A DNA stretch of 64,000 nt. It comes from Globodera rostochiensis. Lineage: Eukaryota > Nematoda > Chromadorea > Rhabditida > Heteroderidae. The notes below the pieces were generated by a model. The model was not told where the DNA came from. It was given only the letters and a program-made list of their open reading frames with translations, and ran no database searches. The stretch is taken from the NCBI GenBank assembly GCA_018350325.1, contig JAEVLN010000022.1:186001-250000 (forward strand), in the 5' to 3' direction. The position numbers and the translations under genes were made by a program. Below are positions 36,401 to 47,092 of the stretch, in pieces (position 1 is the stretch's first letter; the number at the start of each line of letters is the position of its first letter).

Positions 36401-39400
36401 TTTAAATGCTTTCAGTGATCAATGAGTGCAAATTCTCCGGCATGAACGATTGCAGTCCGCACGCAAATTGCATTGACCAACCCGATGGCTACGTATGTTA
36501 AACAAAAAAAATTCCGTAAAAATTGCCTACCCTTACAAATTAGACTTGTGTGTGTAAGCCTCCTTATGTGGACGAGGGCTCAAAGCAAAAGCCGGGACGC
36601 ATTTGTTGTTTCAATGAATGTGCCAACCCCAAGGACAACGACTGCGACAAGAACAACTCAATCTGCGAGGACTTGGAGGAGGGATTCACCTGCAAATGTG
36701 TCCTTTCCCCCCAATTATATCAAACTTTGGAAATTCAGGCAAGCCCGGCTTTTATGACGCGGGTCAATTGCCCGGTCGAATGTGTGCTGCGTATAAAGAG
36801 CCTACCTCCACACCGGTTATTGTTGAGTACAATAAAAATTGTACTGCTCAGTGCGGTGACGAATGTTGCCAAACCGAACTTGGAGAGGTACAGCTTTATA
36901 AAAAGTGCCGTAAAGTCGGTTGTGCCCTTAAGGTTTGTGTTGGCGGTGCCAAATGCAAATGCTTTCCTGGTCTAAGCCGGTCCAAGGAGGGCGAGAAGTG
37001 CGAGGCGGTGGAGAAGACGCCGCTTCTCTTCCGATTGGTCAGCGAGGGAGACAAAGTCCTTTTGTTCAGCAGCGAGTGAGTCAGCTAACATAAATTAGCA
37101 AAATGACATTTAGGGGGTGCCATTCATTCGTAGCCCTTTCTTCGAGTAATCTGAGTGATACTGTACAGTGTAACACCACCGGTTAAGATACGGTACGAGC
37201 AGCAGTCCTTCTTATGTGGAGTTTGCCAGCACTTTTTCGCAAGATCTTGGCAAGGCTGTCAGCTCCACACTTTACGCTCCCAGATACATTCTGACCGACA
37301 TCAACTACATCACACAGCCGAACAAATTTAACAGGTGGGAGAATTGTTTTAACACTACGGACCAATTTAATTTTGTATTCAGCTCCTGGTCCGACGGTCT
37401 GTTGGTCAATTTCACCGTTGAAACTCGATTAAGCCCGGCGGGACGCGTCGACGCGTGCGATCTGTGGAACGCGTTGCAGGTAATCGAACACATTTCGAAT
37501 GATTTATATTTATAAAATTACTTTAAAGGAATCCATCCAAAAAACAAATGGCGCCGTCGGTGGTGGAAAAATTCAAGTGGCGACGGACATTGAGCTGCTC
37601 AGTCCGTGTCCGAAAACAACGGCACCTTGCGGGGGATTGCCGTGTCGGGCGGAATTGGGCGAAATTTGTATTGGCGGGAATTTGTGCGGCTGCCCCCCTG
37701 GGCAAAAGAGGGCGGGACCCGACGAAATTTGTCGTCAGGTGGGCTTTTCTTTTAATTCTCACTTTTTAATTGACAAATTTAGGTCATTGCGTTCACTTTC
37801 CCGTTTTGGGTTATGCGCAAATACCAGTACCAATTGCAATACAACGAATCATTTGCCAACCCCCAGGACTCAATTTACAAGTAAAAAAGCATCCGTTTTT
37901 TTAAATTCTAAAAGCCTAAAAATGTTTTAGACAATTTGTGACATCTTTTGAGAATGGCGTCCGTCAGAGTTACGTTAAAACTCCACTCGCAAGTTCGTTT
38001 GTTATCTCCGAAGTTCACGACATTTCTCCGCCAAGCGCATTGAACGGTTCCTGGGACGAAGGTAATTTCAAAATTTAAAAATGGGTTTTGGGATCCGAAT
38101 TTTTGATAGATTTATTTTGAATGGTAAATTAAAAATTGATTTTTAAAGTCTTGCACCCGATTTTTTGTTTCTAATTTCACATATTAAATAGGTGTCCTTT
38201 ACAACGCGACGATGTATTTCCGTGTTGGCAAGGCTCCAACTGCCCAGATAGCGTACAACACTTTGATACGGTGGATCATCGACCGTAACAACTTCCAATT
38301 GGGCCAAAGCGGACTTTTCATCAATCTCGTCCAGCCCAACCCGTTCGGTCCGTGCTTTAAGGTAAAACCTTTTTTTGTTTTTTGTTTTTAAATTTCCTAT
38401 TTAATTTCTTTTGTTCAGAATGACTGTTATCCGAAGGGCCTTTGCATTGAGACTGGACCAAATTCATACCGATGCGAATGTTCCAACGGTTACCGGGACA
38501 TGCTCGTGGCCAACCCGGGGCACCAATGCGTGTCGTTGTACGGTATCAATGAGTGCGAGAACAAAACGCTCAACGAATGCTCCGAACATGCGCAATGCTT
38601 TGATTTGGTCGAGAATTCTCATTATTTAAAATCAAAAACCAATCATTTTACATATTTTCAGGAGTATTTGTACCGCTGCGAGTGTTACCGTGGCTTCAAA
38701 GACGCGTCTCCGAAGGCTTCTGTGCCCGGCAGTGTTTGTGTGACGGACTTTTGCGCGGACGTCAACTTTTGCTCGTCGAACAGCACCGGCGAAAACTTGG
38801 AAGACAGCGTGCCGTCGTCCACTTCCCATTCAAATTGATGATTATTTAATTCAGTGTTTTTGCCGTTGCAAGCCTAACTTTGTGGATTTGCGGCACAACA
38901 CAACGGAGACGGAAAGAACCAACGCCGGACTGCAGACCAACCAGTATTGCCTGCTCTTAGTGGACATCAACGAGTGCCTCTTCCCCGGGCTGCACAACTG
39001 CTCGGAAAATGCCGAGTGCATCAACTTGGCTCAGGGCTACACTTGCAAGTAGGCTTAGATTCATGCAAAAAAAGAAGGGGATTTTGGGTGAGGCGGAGAG
39101 AATTAAAGTAATTGAAATTGTTGAAGATGTTTGGGCAACCACACGGACGAAAACCCGCAGCTTCCGGGACGCGTTTGCGCTGGTACTGCACTTCCTATTA
39201 AAGAGCCTCAAAGCGGTGGTGGAATCTTTCCTTGGCTTCTTCCATTGCTATTGGCACTGCTTTTCCTTCTGCTCACACTTTGGTAGGGTTTATGGAAATT
39301 GGACATGCACCGAAAAGAGGGCAATTTGGCAAAACGGCACAATGTCACGAATTGACTTTTTTGTGCCGAATTGTCCCGTGCTCTTTGGTATGTTGTCATC

Positions 39401-39905
39401 ATTTTGTATTTTTAAGCTGCTGCCTTTGGGCACTTTCCCAGATGCGATGGCTCGGTGGCAAAAAGAAGGCTTTCGATGCTTTGGACTCTCGGGCCAGTGA
39501 CGAATCTTTGTACGGACAAGCACTGACTATTCCAAGGGCAAGACTTGACGAGGCAAGTCTAAATTTTAAAACCCATTTTTTAGAGACCGGACAAAATCAA
39601 AAAAATTCGAAGAAACGAATTTAGAAATCAATTATCAATTTCGTTTCTAAACAAAGTCAAGTCTCTAGTCTTCGTTTGAATTTCTGAAATATTTGCCATT
39701 GCCGTCACAGGACATGGGCTCGATGGCCAGCAGTGAGTACACCGTTCGGGAGGAAGTTGAGCGTCGGGTTACTACGGAAGTGACACGGACGGAGGAAGAG
39801 GTCGTCGGGGGCGAGACGGCCTTCGCGGAGGAGGAGCAAGTGGGCGACAAGTCGCACACGTTCAGTCAAAGCCACGCGGCCTCATATTACGGCGGGGGCC
39901 ATTAA
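30496..39905 (+). CDS. mup-4: MUP-4/MUA-3-like transmembrane EGF-vWA-SEA protein of fibrous organelles
   Basis: In C. elegans these proteins anchor muscle to cuticle through epidermal hemidesmosomes. ATG 30496 gives a signal peptide (SLLLFLLIRFTPLILPLILC). Many EGF-like modules follow (e.g. NECEDRSKNDCSENAVC, GYSCRCKPGFADVSP). Next is a von Willebrand A domain with intact MIDAS (LIFLIDGSGSIGS, about 33111-33150), then more EGF modules. Two SEA domains follow (SYVEFASTFSQDLGKAVSS about 37210-37590; QFVTSFENGVRQSYVKTP about 37935-38360), and membrane-proximal EGFs. The span is GIFPWLLPLLLALLFLLLTL, then CCCLW and a cytosolic tail ending SHAASYYGGGH (stop 39903-39905). No LDL-A repeats were seen, which favours MUP-4 over MUA-3. 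It has dozens of exons. A 600-bp intron at about 32170-32770 has G tracts. Confidence 0.85.
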
Positions 39906-40788
39906 TTGCGCGCAATTTTTTCGGGAAAAAAATGATTTTATGATGAAAAAAAACGGTGAATTTGTCTAAAGAATTTTATTTGTATTTTTATTATAAAAAT
40001 AGCCTTTCATCGGACAAAAACTGTCCTGTCCACCGACCGTTCTTTCCAATTCCCCCCCCCCCCCCGCCAAAATAAATTTGTTAAAATTCATTTTTTGCTC
40101 ATTCTCACCAAATTCTTTCACATTCTTAGCTTTTCACCTTTTTGCCATTCAATTCTCACGCATAGATCAATAATATTTGGCTAACATAAAAACATTTTGA
40201 ATTTTATTGGTTTAATTGCGAATAATCCTTCAAAATCTAAAAGGCACCCGAATCTATGGAATAGAGGCCGGCCGGCCGGTATAAATTTAAAATTTTCAAC
40301 TTTTCTCCCGTTCCTGCTTTGAAGCCGCTTCCGCAAATATTTTTTACCGGGCTCTACTATGGATATTATTTAAACAAAACTTAAATATTTGTGGTTCGCT
40401 TTTTATATCCTAATTTTTTATTTAATTTAAAATGACAATTCTTGGATTAATTAATGTTTATTTGACTGGCGGTTTGGGGAAATTTTCTAATCCCCCCCCC
40501 ACCGCCCACCGCCTCAATGTGATGGAAATTAGCGCTTTTGCAATTAAATGTTCATTGTGTCGAAATGATGTCGAAGATTATGTGCGATTGCGTCAAAAAA
40601 ACATTTTCGAGCTTCACAAATAAACTTACCATTCAAATATTTTATATGAAAAATAATAAATAAATGATTTAAATTGGAATTTCATCGCATTAATGCCGTC
40701 CCATTCGACGAGATTCGGCTTGCATTTTAACATTATCAGCCATTGAGTGCATTATTTTTTAAGGAAAATTCGATTTAATTTTCGTCCG
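39906..40788. other. Intergenic, no gene seen
   Basis: This lies between the MUP-4-like gene and the first tandem chemoreceptor. It has a C tract at about 40052-40066. The ORF at 40432-40623 has no support. A palindromic GGCCGGCCGG run lies near 40267. Confidence 0.45.
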
Positions 40789-42490
40789 ATGTATTTCACC
40801 CCCGGCGGCGAACCGTCCAATCAAAGCGGTGCCGAAGTGGGGGATTGTGAGGCCGCCCAGGCTTCAATCACCAACGTACAGTATAATATTGTGCGCGCCG
40901 TACAGACTGTAACCGGACTGGTTATTACCGTACTTTTGCTGAGAATTGTTTGGTTCTGTAAGACTCACCCGGTGAAATTGCATGCCAACCTCATGGTAAA
41001 TGGCCCAATCAAATTTATAAAATTCTCTCTCTAATTTAGAGCATTTTGATCAGTGTTTTTTTGCTTTACGCAATATTTGTATGGTCATTTATTGTCGCGG
41101 CGGCTTGGCATTTTGTCAGTTGGGCCAATTCATTAAATTTAATTAAATTTAAATTCGATTTATTTCGGACGAAAGCTCGGAACTCCCGACCTTTTCAGTA
41201 CCTTGCCCTGACCTACTCGGACCCCTGCGACTGTTTGTCCCCGGTTTGGTTGGTTTACGTTGTGCCGAATGCCCTTTTACATGTACATCGCCGGCTCGCC
41301 GATGCTTCATTTGGCCATTATGGTCGAAAGGGTCCGTGCCACGCTTTTTGTTCATAGTTACGAAAGGGCCGGCACCAAATTCGCCATTGGCATTTTGGCC
41401 ATTGTGGTAAAGCACAGAGAATTCATTAAACATAAACTTTGAGGAATGATTGAGGTCGTTCTTGTGACTGCTTTTTGCGTTTACGTTTACTTCAGCTCCA
41501 TCATTGACCCAACCTTCGAAAGGCCAATGGTTTCGGCACATTCATTAAATTATTTAATTCCTATTTAAGATTTATTTTACGCTCACCGGCCGTTACAATG
41601 CCACCGAATTGTTATACGTCCATTACTTTTTCCTGCTTCTCGTCATTTGCATTTCAATCGCCGATTACTTTTTGATCAGAATGAATCGGAGGTTAAAGCG
41701 GACATTGTAAGCCAAGATTATATAAATCAAATTGATTGAATACGTTCTGTCTGCGAGTGAATGATCGATCATCTTCTCCCGACAGCTCCAACAAAGTGCA
41801 GGACTATTCTCTAAGCCGCAACTACCAAACCAACGAAAACATTTTGACAATGCGAATCATTTTCCCGTTGGACTTTTCCTACACAATTTTCTTCAGCATT
41901 TTCAACATTCTCTCCGGTTACATTCGAATCAAACGCGAACAGTTTGGCATTTTGATGTACATCCGCACGTACGAAGCGATTACTTTGGTTAGAATTTATT
42001 ACTTTTAATTAATTTGGTCCGAATTTATTACTTTTAATTACTTTGGTTCGAATCTATTACTTTTAATTACTTTGGTCCAAATTTATTACTTTTAATTACT
42101 TTGGTCCGAATTTATAACTTTTACTTTGGTCCGAATTTATTACTTTTAATTAATTAGGTCCGAATTTATTACTTTTAATTACTTTGGTTCGAATCTATTA
42201 CTTTTAATTACTTTGGTCCAAATTTATTACTTTTAATTACTTTGGTCCGAATTTATAACTTTTACTTTGGTCCGAATTTATTACTTTTAATTAATTAGGT
42301 CCGAATTTATTACTTTTATTATAATTAATTTGTTTTATTTTGGCTGCTGTTTGTGCATGCCATCATCACTTTGGTCGTCTATCACTATTTTCTGAGACGC
42401 AAAAACAGAGATAGCCGGGGAATGGAGCCGGCCGCCAACGAACACGCCGATTTATACTTCCGAAATTTGCATTTGCAATGGCACAAATAG
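40789..42490 (+). pseudogene. Sre-type chemoreceptor, tandem copy 1, with a one-base frameshift
   Basis: This is a 7TM chemoreceptor like its neighbour at 43414. ATG 40789 gives MYFTPGGEPSNQSGAEVG, then TVTGLVITVLLLRIVWF and SILISVFLLYAIFVWSFIV. The exon with LTYSDPCDCLSPVWLVYVV is then broken: one extra G at about 41264, relative to the identical sequence in copy 2, shifts the frame before RMPFYMYIAGSPMLHLAI. The family motifs MVERVRATLF and YE, and SLSRNYQTNENILTMR, remain. The next intron acceptor (near 41443) also fits the frame poorly. Last exon HAIITLVVYHYFLRRK; stop 42488-42490. It could be a young pseudogene, or an assembly error in a functional gene. The penultimate intron holds a minisatellite. 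Confidence 0.65.
41988..42317. repeat. Intronic minisatellite, ~29-bp units in a 141-bp higher-order repeat
   Basis: Units of the type TTTGGTCCGAATTTATTACT (then TTTAATTAC) repeat about a dozen times with variants. The variant GGTTCGAATC recurs at 42045 and 42186, exactly 141 bp apart, showing a second-order period of about five units. The array sits in the last intron of the first tandem chemoreceptor; copy 2 lacks it at the same place. Confidence 0.9.
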
Positions 42491-43413
42491 CAAATAAAAA
42501 TCCATTTTCATTAATTGTTCCATTCAATTAATTATTTGGCATTTATGGCCCCATTTTCTCAATGAATCTGACACGACAATTTGTAACAAAATTGGCATCC
42601 GAAGAATCCCCTTTTACTTTATGTATATTTTTATTCGACTCCGTTGAATTTCACAAAAAGATTTTTGAAAAAATTCGAAACGTTTTTATATTTTTAGCCA
42701 TTTGTAGAATATATTTATCATAATTTTAGGAATAAAGAAATATTTTGTGTTTGTTTCGAAATAAATGATCTAAATTTTTAATTCTTTGCTTTGTTAGGCA
42801 AATTTTAATTTTTACTAAAGTAAATTAACGGTAAGTCAGTCCATTAGCCTCTCTAAATACATTTGGACAGCTTTACTTTGTTTACCAAACACCGCATAAA
42901 CATAATTATCGAAGACATTATTTCCCCCCCCCCCCCACCGGTGCCATGCCAATAATTCCTAATAAAAAAATCTTTGAATGCGCAAGAAAAGTTTTTTCAT
43001 TTATTATATTTTCGTACCAAAGGAATTAAAAAATTTGTATCTTTTCGCGACCAAAAATTATATGTGAATGAATCAAAAAATAATAATGTTTCGCCTGATA
43101 ATACATAATGAGGTGAGGAATGGCACATAAATGCGCGGCAAACCTTCCAAATTAAACATTTTTAATTTACTTTTCCATTTAAATTTGGCCAAATCATATT
43201 TTTGCAAAAAGAATCAAAATTAGATAATGTGCTTCTTTATTTACATTTTTCGACTAATAACTTTTACATTTACATCGTTTAATTGCTTTTGTATACATCA
43301 AATCCCACAGCAATTTCTCCAATAATTCGCGAGCTTTCAGTGTTTGTGTTTTAATTCTACAAAATTTCTGAAGCCTAAATAACCAACAAATGCCAATTTA
43401 AGCTTCTTAAACG
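42491..43413. other. Intergenic between the tandem chemoreceptors
   Basis: This is about 920 bp, AT-rich, with a C tract near 42924-42937. No gene was found. It presumably holds the promoter of the second copy. Confidence 0.45.
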
Positions 43414-44724
43414 ATGATCGGTAATCAGCAGCAAGACGACAGCCGTAATTCCCCGGAGGATTGTCTGGCGGCCGAAGAGTCCACCAACGGTCGCACCTAC
43501 AACATTGTCCGAGCCGCGCAACTTTTGCTTGCATTGATCACCAATTTGTTGCTGATCAAAATTGTGCTTTACTACAGACGGAGTCTGATCACTTTGCACT
43601 CCAATCTTCTCGTGAGCGATTTAATTTGCAACAAAAGAGCGATTTTGTTCAGATTCTGATCATTAATGTGTTGCTTTTTTATGCCATGCTTAGCTGGTCC
43701 TTCATTATAATGAATTCCAGAAATTTTGTGGGTTTTAAATACAATAATTCATTTTGGTGACTACGACCTAACAAAGGTTTTGGCATTGACCTACTCGGAC
43801 CCCTGCGACTGTTTGTCCCCGGTTTGGTTGGTTTACGTTGTCCGAATGCCCTTTTATGCGTACATTGCCGGCTCGCCATTGCTCCATTTTGGGATTATGG
43901 TAGAAAGGGTCCGTGCCACGCTTTTTGTGCGAAACTACGAGAAGGAAGGCCGCAAATTTGGCATTGGCATTTTTGTTTTTATGGTATATTTATTTAAATA
44001 ACATCGACAAAGCGTGTGCAATTGTTTCAAATTGTCTCTGCAGAAAATGTTAACATTGGCATTCTGTGCCTACGTTTACGGCACCTCCAAAATGGACACA
44101 GAATTGACGGGCAAACCGATGGTTTACTTCACGCTGACCAGCAAGTTCAACTCCAGTCAGCTGATCTACGTGCACTATTTCTTCCTCTTTTTGGTCATTT
44201 GCATTTCGATCGCCGATTACGCGTTAATTCGGATGAATAACAAATTGAAGAGGAAATTGTAAAATAAATAATTTATTTTTAATTAATTCTTTTTAATTAT
44301 AAAAGTGTTTCAGCTCCAACAAAGTGCAGGACTACTCTCTAAGCCGCAACTACCAAACTAACGAAAACATTTTGACAATGCGAATCATTTTCCCGCTCGA
44401 TCTTTCCTACACAATTTTCTTCTCCGTTTTTAACGTTTTGTCTTATTACATTCGCTCTAAGCGGCAGGAAGTCGGACAAATCGTTTATATGCAGACTTAC
44501 GACGCGTTTATTTTGGTAAAATAATTTTGGACATTTTAATTAAATTTGTTAAGGAAATAAAATGCAATTAAATTAAGCTTCTTTTGGTGCACGCCGTCAT
44601 CACTTTGGTCGTCTATCACTATTTTATGAGTCGCAAGGCCAAATTACAGACAAAAAAAAGTGAATTGAATGCCAAAGAGCAGGCAAAGGCTTATTTTGCC
44701 CAATTGCAGCAGCAATGGAAATGA
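43414..44724 (+). CDS. Sre-type chemoreceptor, tandem copy 2, intact
   Basis: ATG 43414 gives MIGNQQQDDSRNSPEDCL, an N-terminus with no strong signal peptide. Spans include LLLALITNLLLIKIVLYY, INVLLFYAMLSWSFIIM, the exon LTYSDPCDCLSPVWLVYVV followed in frame by RMPFYAYIAGSPLLHFGI, then MVERVRATLF with YE. YFFLFLVICISIADYALI precedes the conserved cytosolic loop SLSRNYQTNENILTMRII, and the last span is LVHAVITLVVYHYF. The tail ends QQQWK, TGA 44722-44724. Several exon stretches are near-identical to copy 1, so the pair is a recent duplication or is being homogenised. The Sre assignment rests on the E-R...Y-E and Y-Q...E-N motifs. Confidence 0.75.
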
Positions 44725-44881
44725 AACGATTAGGCCAAATGAGTGAATGACAAATTAATCCGCCGCCATTGAAAGTTGCCAAAATCTTTTAAACTTTGAT
44801 AGATTTAAATGCATGTTGAAAGTGTCATTGAATTGTGAGATTTAATCGATCTGAATGAATGCCCTCCATTTATTTGTCTGA

Positions 44882-46402
44882 TCAATCGGAGGCCGACAAT
44901 TCCCATGCCTCGGGGAAAGTGCAGCCTTTCTGCTGTACAATTGTGGCCGCCGATGATAGCGCATATTTTATGCACTTTTCCATGGGAAACCCGCAGGCAA
45001 AGGCCGCCAAAAAACCTTCAAATTTGCCAATTTTGAATTTAAATCGCCATTAATTCATTGGACGCCAAAAAAAACCTCCGCAAAATGCGTCGCCCGCCCC
45101 ATTTGTGTCCACCATTTTCTCCACCAAAATGACGGGGAATTCTTTGGTTATTCCATTTTGTGCCACAATCAGCGGCCGGTCCCCTCGGGTGATCAACACA
45201 ATTCGACCCAATCCCTCGCGGGCCTAAATAATAATGGTTAAAATCAAAATTCGCTTAAAAAGTTAATTTTGCCTTTTCAATACGCGTTAAGTCCAATGCA
45301 ATTTTGTGCAAATCGCAGGTCGATTTGAATCCATTTGTGGGGGCATAAGCAATTGCCTCCCCGTCATTAGCTGCAAAACTCAGTTAAATTTAAAAATAAA
45401 TAAATATTATAAAATAAATTGTAAAATAATTTAACTTCTTTAGCAGAATTTCAAACTTGCCAAAAAGCACGTCCACAAATGGGAGAATTTCGTTCAGCTC
45501 CTTTTTGTACCTTCCGGCAATATATTCTGCACTCAAATTGAATAAAAAAGGCCTTTCCAATTTGGCGGCTGTCATGGCCAAATGCAAAACCGCCTCGGGG
45601 CATACGGCCAAGAAAAAAGCCTTAAGGCATTTTAATATTTATTTTTAATTCCAAACTTACAGCCGAATAAAAACATTTTGACGCCTCAATTAATTCGGCA
45701 TTTTCGGGCAAATATAAAAAGTCCAAAGTGAATTTGTCCGCGGCAGGCGAGGCACGCACAAAGCGAACTAAAAATAGAAAAAATGAATTTCGAAACAATT
45801 AAAATTGAATTCACAAAATAATTGTTACCGATTGGCCCCACTGGTCAGTGAAAGGCACGTCCCGGTCCGGAACCCCTTTAATTCGTTGAAATTTGACATC
45901 AACGCCCGTCTCCGCTGTCTTCTCCAATAACATTTCGGCTTCCCGATCACTTCCGACTGAACCAAAAAAAGTCGCCCGTTCATTCTAAAATTAATTAAAT
46001 ATTTATTATTAATTATTTACTTTTGCATTTAAATAACTTTATTTGTGCCGTTTATTCCATTCAAAACCCATTGAAAGACGCGAATTGTGTTCAGAGCCGA
46101 GCCGCCGGGCAAAAGCGTAACGGAGTCCAAAGCGAGTACTTCATTAAAGCTAATAAATAAGAATATAATTTGCGGATTAAAATGCTTTTGTTTATTAACA
46201 AAATATTTAAATTTTTACATTGGCATAAATGTGCCTTTATTTTCTTCATCAATTAGCACAGCTCCATTCTCTTCAAGGCCATATTTTTCCAAAAATTCTG
46301 TCCCAACATTTGCCGTTATATCTGTGGCACAGAAAATTAAATAAAATTGAAAATATTTAAATAACCGAGCAACGGACTGCCGAGACCAACAAGAATGGCC
46401 AT
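44882..46402 (-). CDS. Adenosine kinase (PfkB/ribokinase family)
   Basis: This enzyme phosphorylates adenosine to AMP with ATP in purine salvage. ATG 46402 starts MAILVGLGSPLLDITANVGT. Then follow LEENGAVLIDEENKGTF, the substrate-loop motif LPGGSALNTIRVFQWVL, ATFFGSVGSDREAEMLL, FLFNLSAEYIAGRYKKEL and GRIVLITRGDRPLIVAQ. The catalytic/anion-hole motif is DTNGAGDAFCGG. An intron right after CGG leads to FLAAFACGFPMEKCIKYALS and a C-terminus ending PEAWELSASD, TGA 44884-44882. About eight short introns are present. The family residues, including the NGAGD Asp base, are present. It lies downstream of the NCS1 permease on the same strand, both with purine-related roles. Confidence 0.9.
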
Positions 46403-46654
46403 TAACTTAATTAAGAATAAAAAATCTGAATTAATTATTTTCAATTAAGCAAATAAATTGAAAAGAATGTTAAACTGTGAATGAAAGTGAATGGACGCGT
46501 CCACCGCCCCATTTGAATTAGGTAATTCACTTTTATCAATTAGTAGTTAGTTATCTTTTATAATTAATTACAAAAATGGAGAGTAAACAAAAAGAATTAA
46601 TATTTGATTAGGAAAAGGAAAATGCAAATTATGCGACCAAAAATATATTATCCG
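46403..46654. promoter_or_regulatory. 5' flank of adenosine kinase
   Basis: This is a short AT-rich gap between the adenosine kinase ATG and the minisatellite. It must hold the kinase promoter or a trans-splice site. No motif was recognised. Confidence 0.25.
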
Positions 46655-47092
46655 AAAAGTATTATTATGTCGTATATTTTCTAAGCTAAGGCTATTATAT
46701 TCTATTATTATATCGTATATTTTCTAAGCTAAGGCTATTATATTCTATTATTATATCGTATATTTTCTAATCTAAGGCTATTATATTCTATTATTATATC
46801 GTATATTTTCTAATCTAAGGCTATTATATTCTATTATTATATCGTATATTTTCTAATCTAAGGCTATTATATTCTATTATTATATCGTATATTTTCTAAT
46901 CTAAGGCTATTATATTCTATTATTATATCGTATATTTTCTAATCTAAGGCTATTATATTCTATTATTATATCGTATATTTTCTAATCTAAGGCTATTATA
47001 TTCTATTATTATATCGTATATTTTCTAATCTAAGGCTATTATATTCTATTATTATATCGTATATTTTCTAATCTAAGGCTATTATATTCTCT
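46655..47092. repeat. 43-bp minisatellite, ten copies
   Basis: The unit includes CGTATATTTTCTAATCTAAG then GCTATTATATTCTATTATTA. CGTATATTTT recurs every 43 bp from 46671 to 47058. The first two copies carry CTAAGCTAAG, the later ones CTAATCTAAG. The last copy overlaps the stop codon of the NCS1 gene. Confidence 0.95.

Noticed and set aside
40432..40623. 63-residue ORF upstream of the first tandem chemoreceptor
   Set aside because: No domain or splice partner, and composition like the surrounding non-coding DNA.
42040..42195. GGTTCGAATC motifs suggesting tRNA genes
   Set aside because: They are variants of a minisatellite unit. There is no acceptor or anticodon stem and no A box at the right distance.
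44859..45053. Plus-strand ORF MPSIYLSDQSEADNS...
   Set aside because: It is the antisense shadow of the last adenosine kinase exon.
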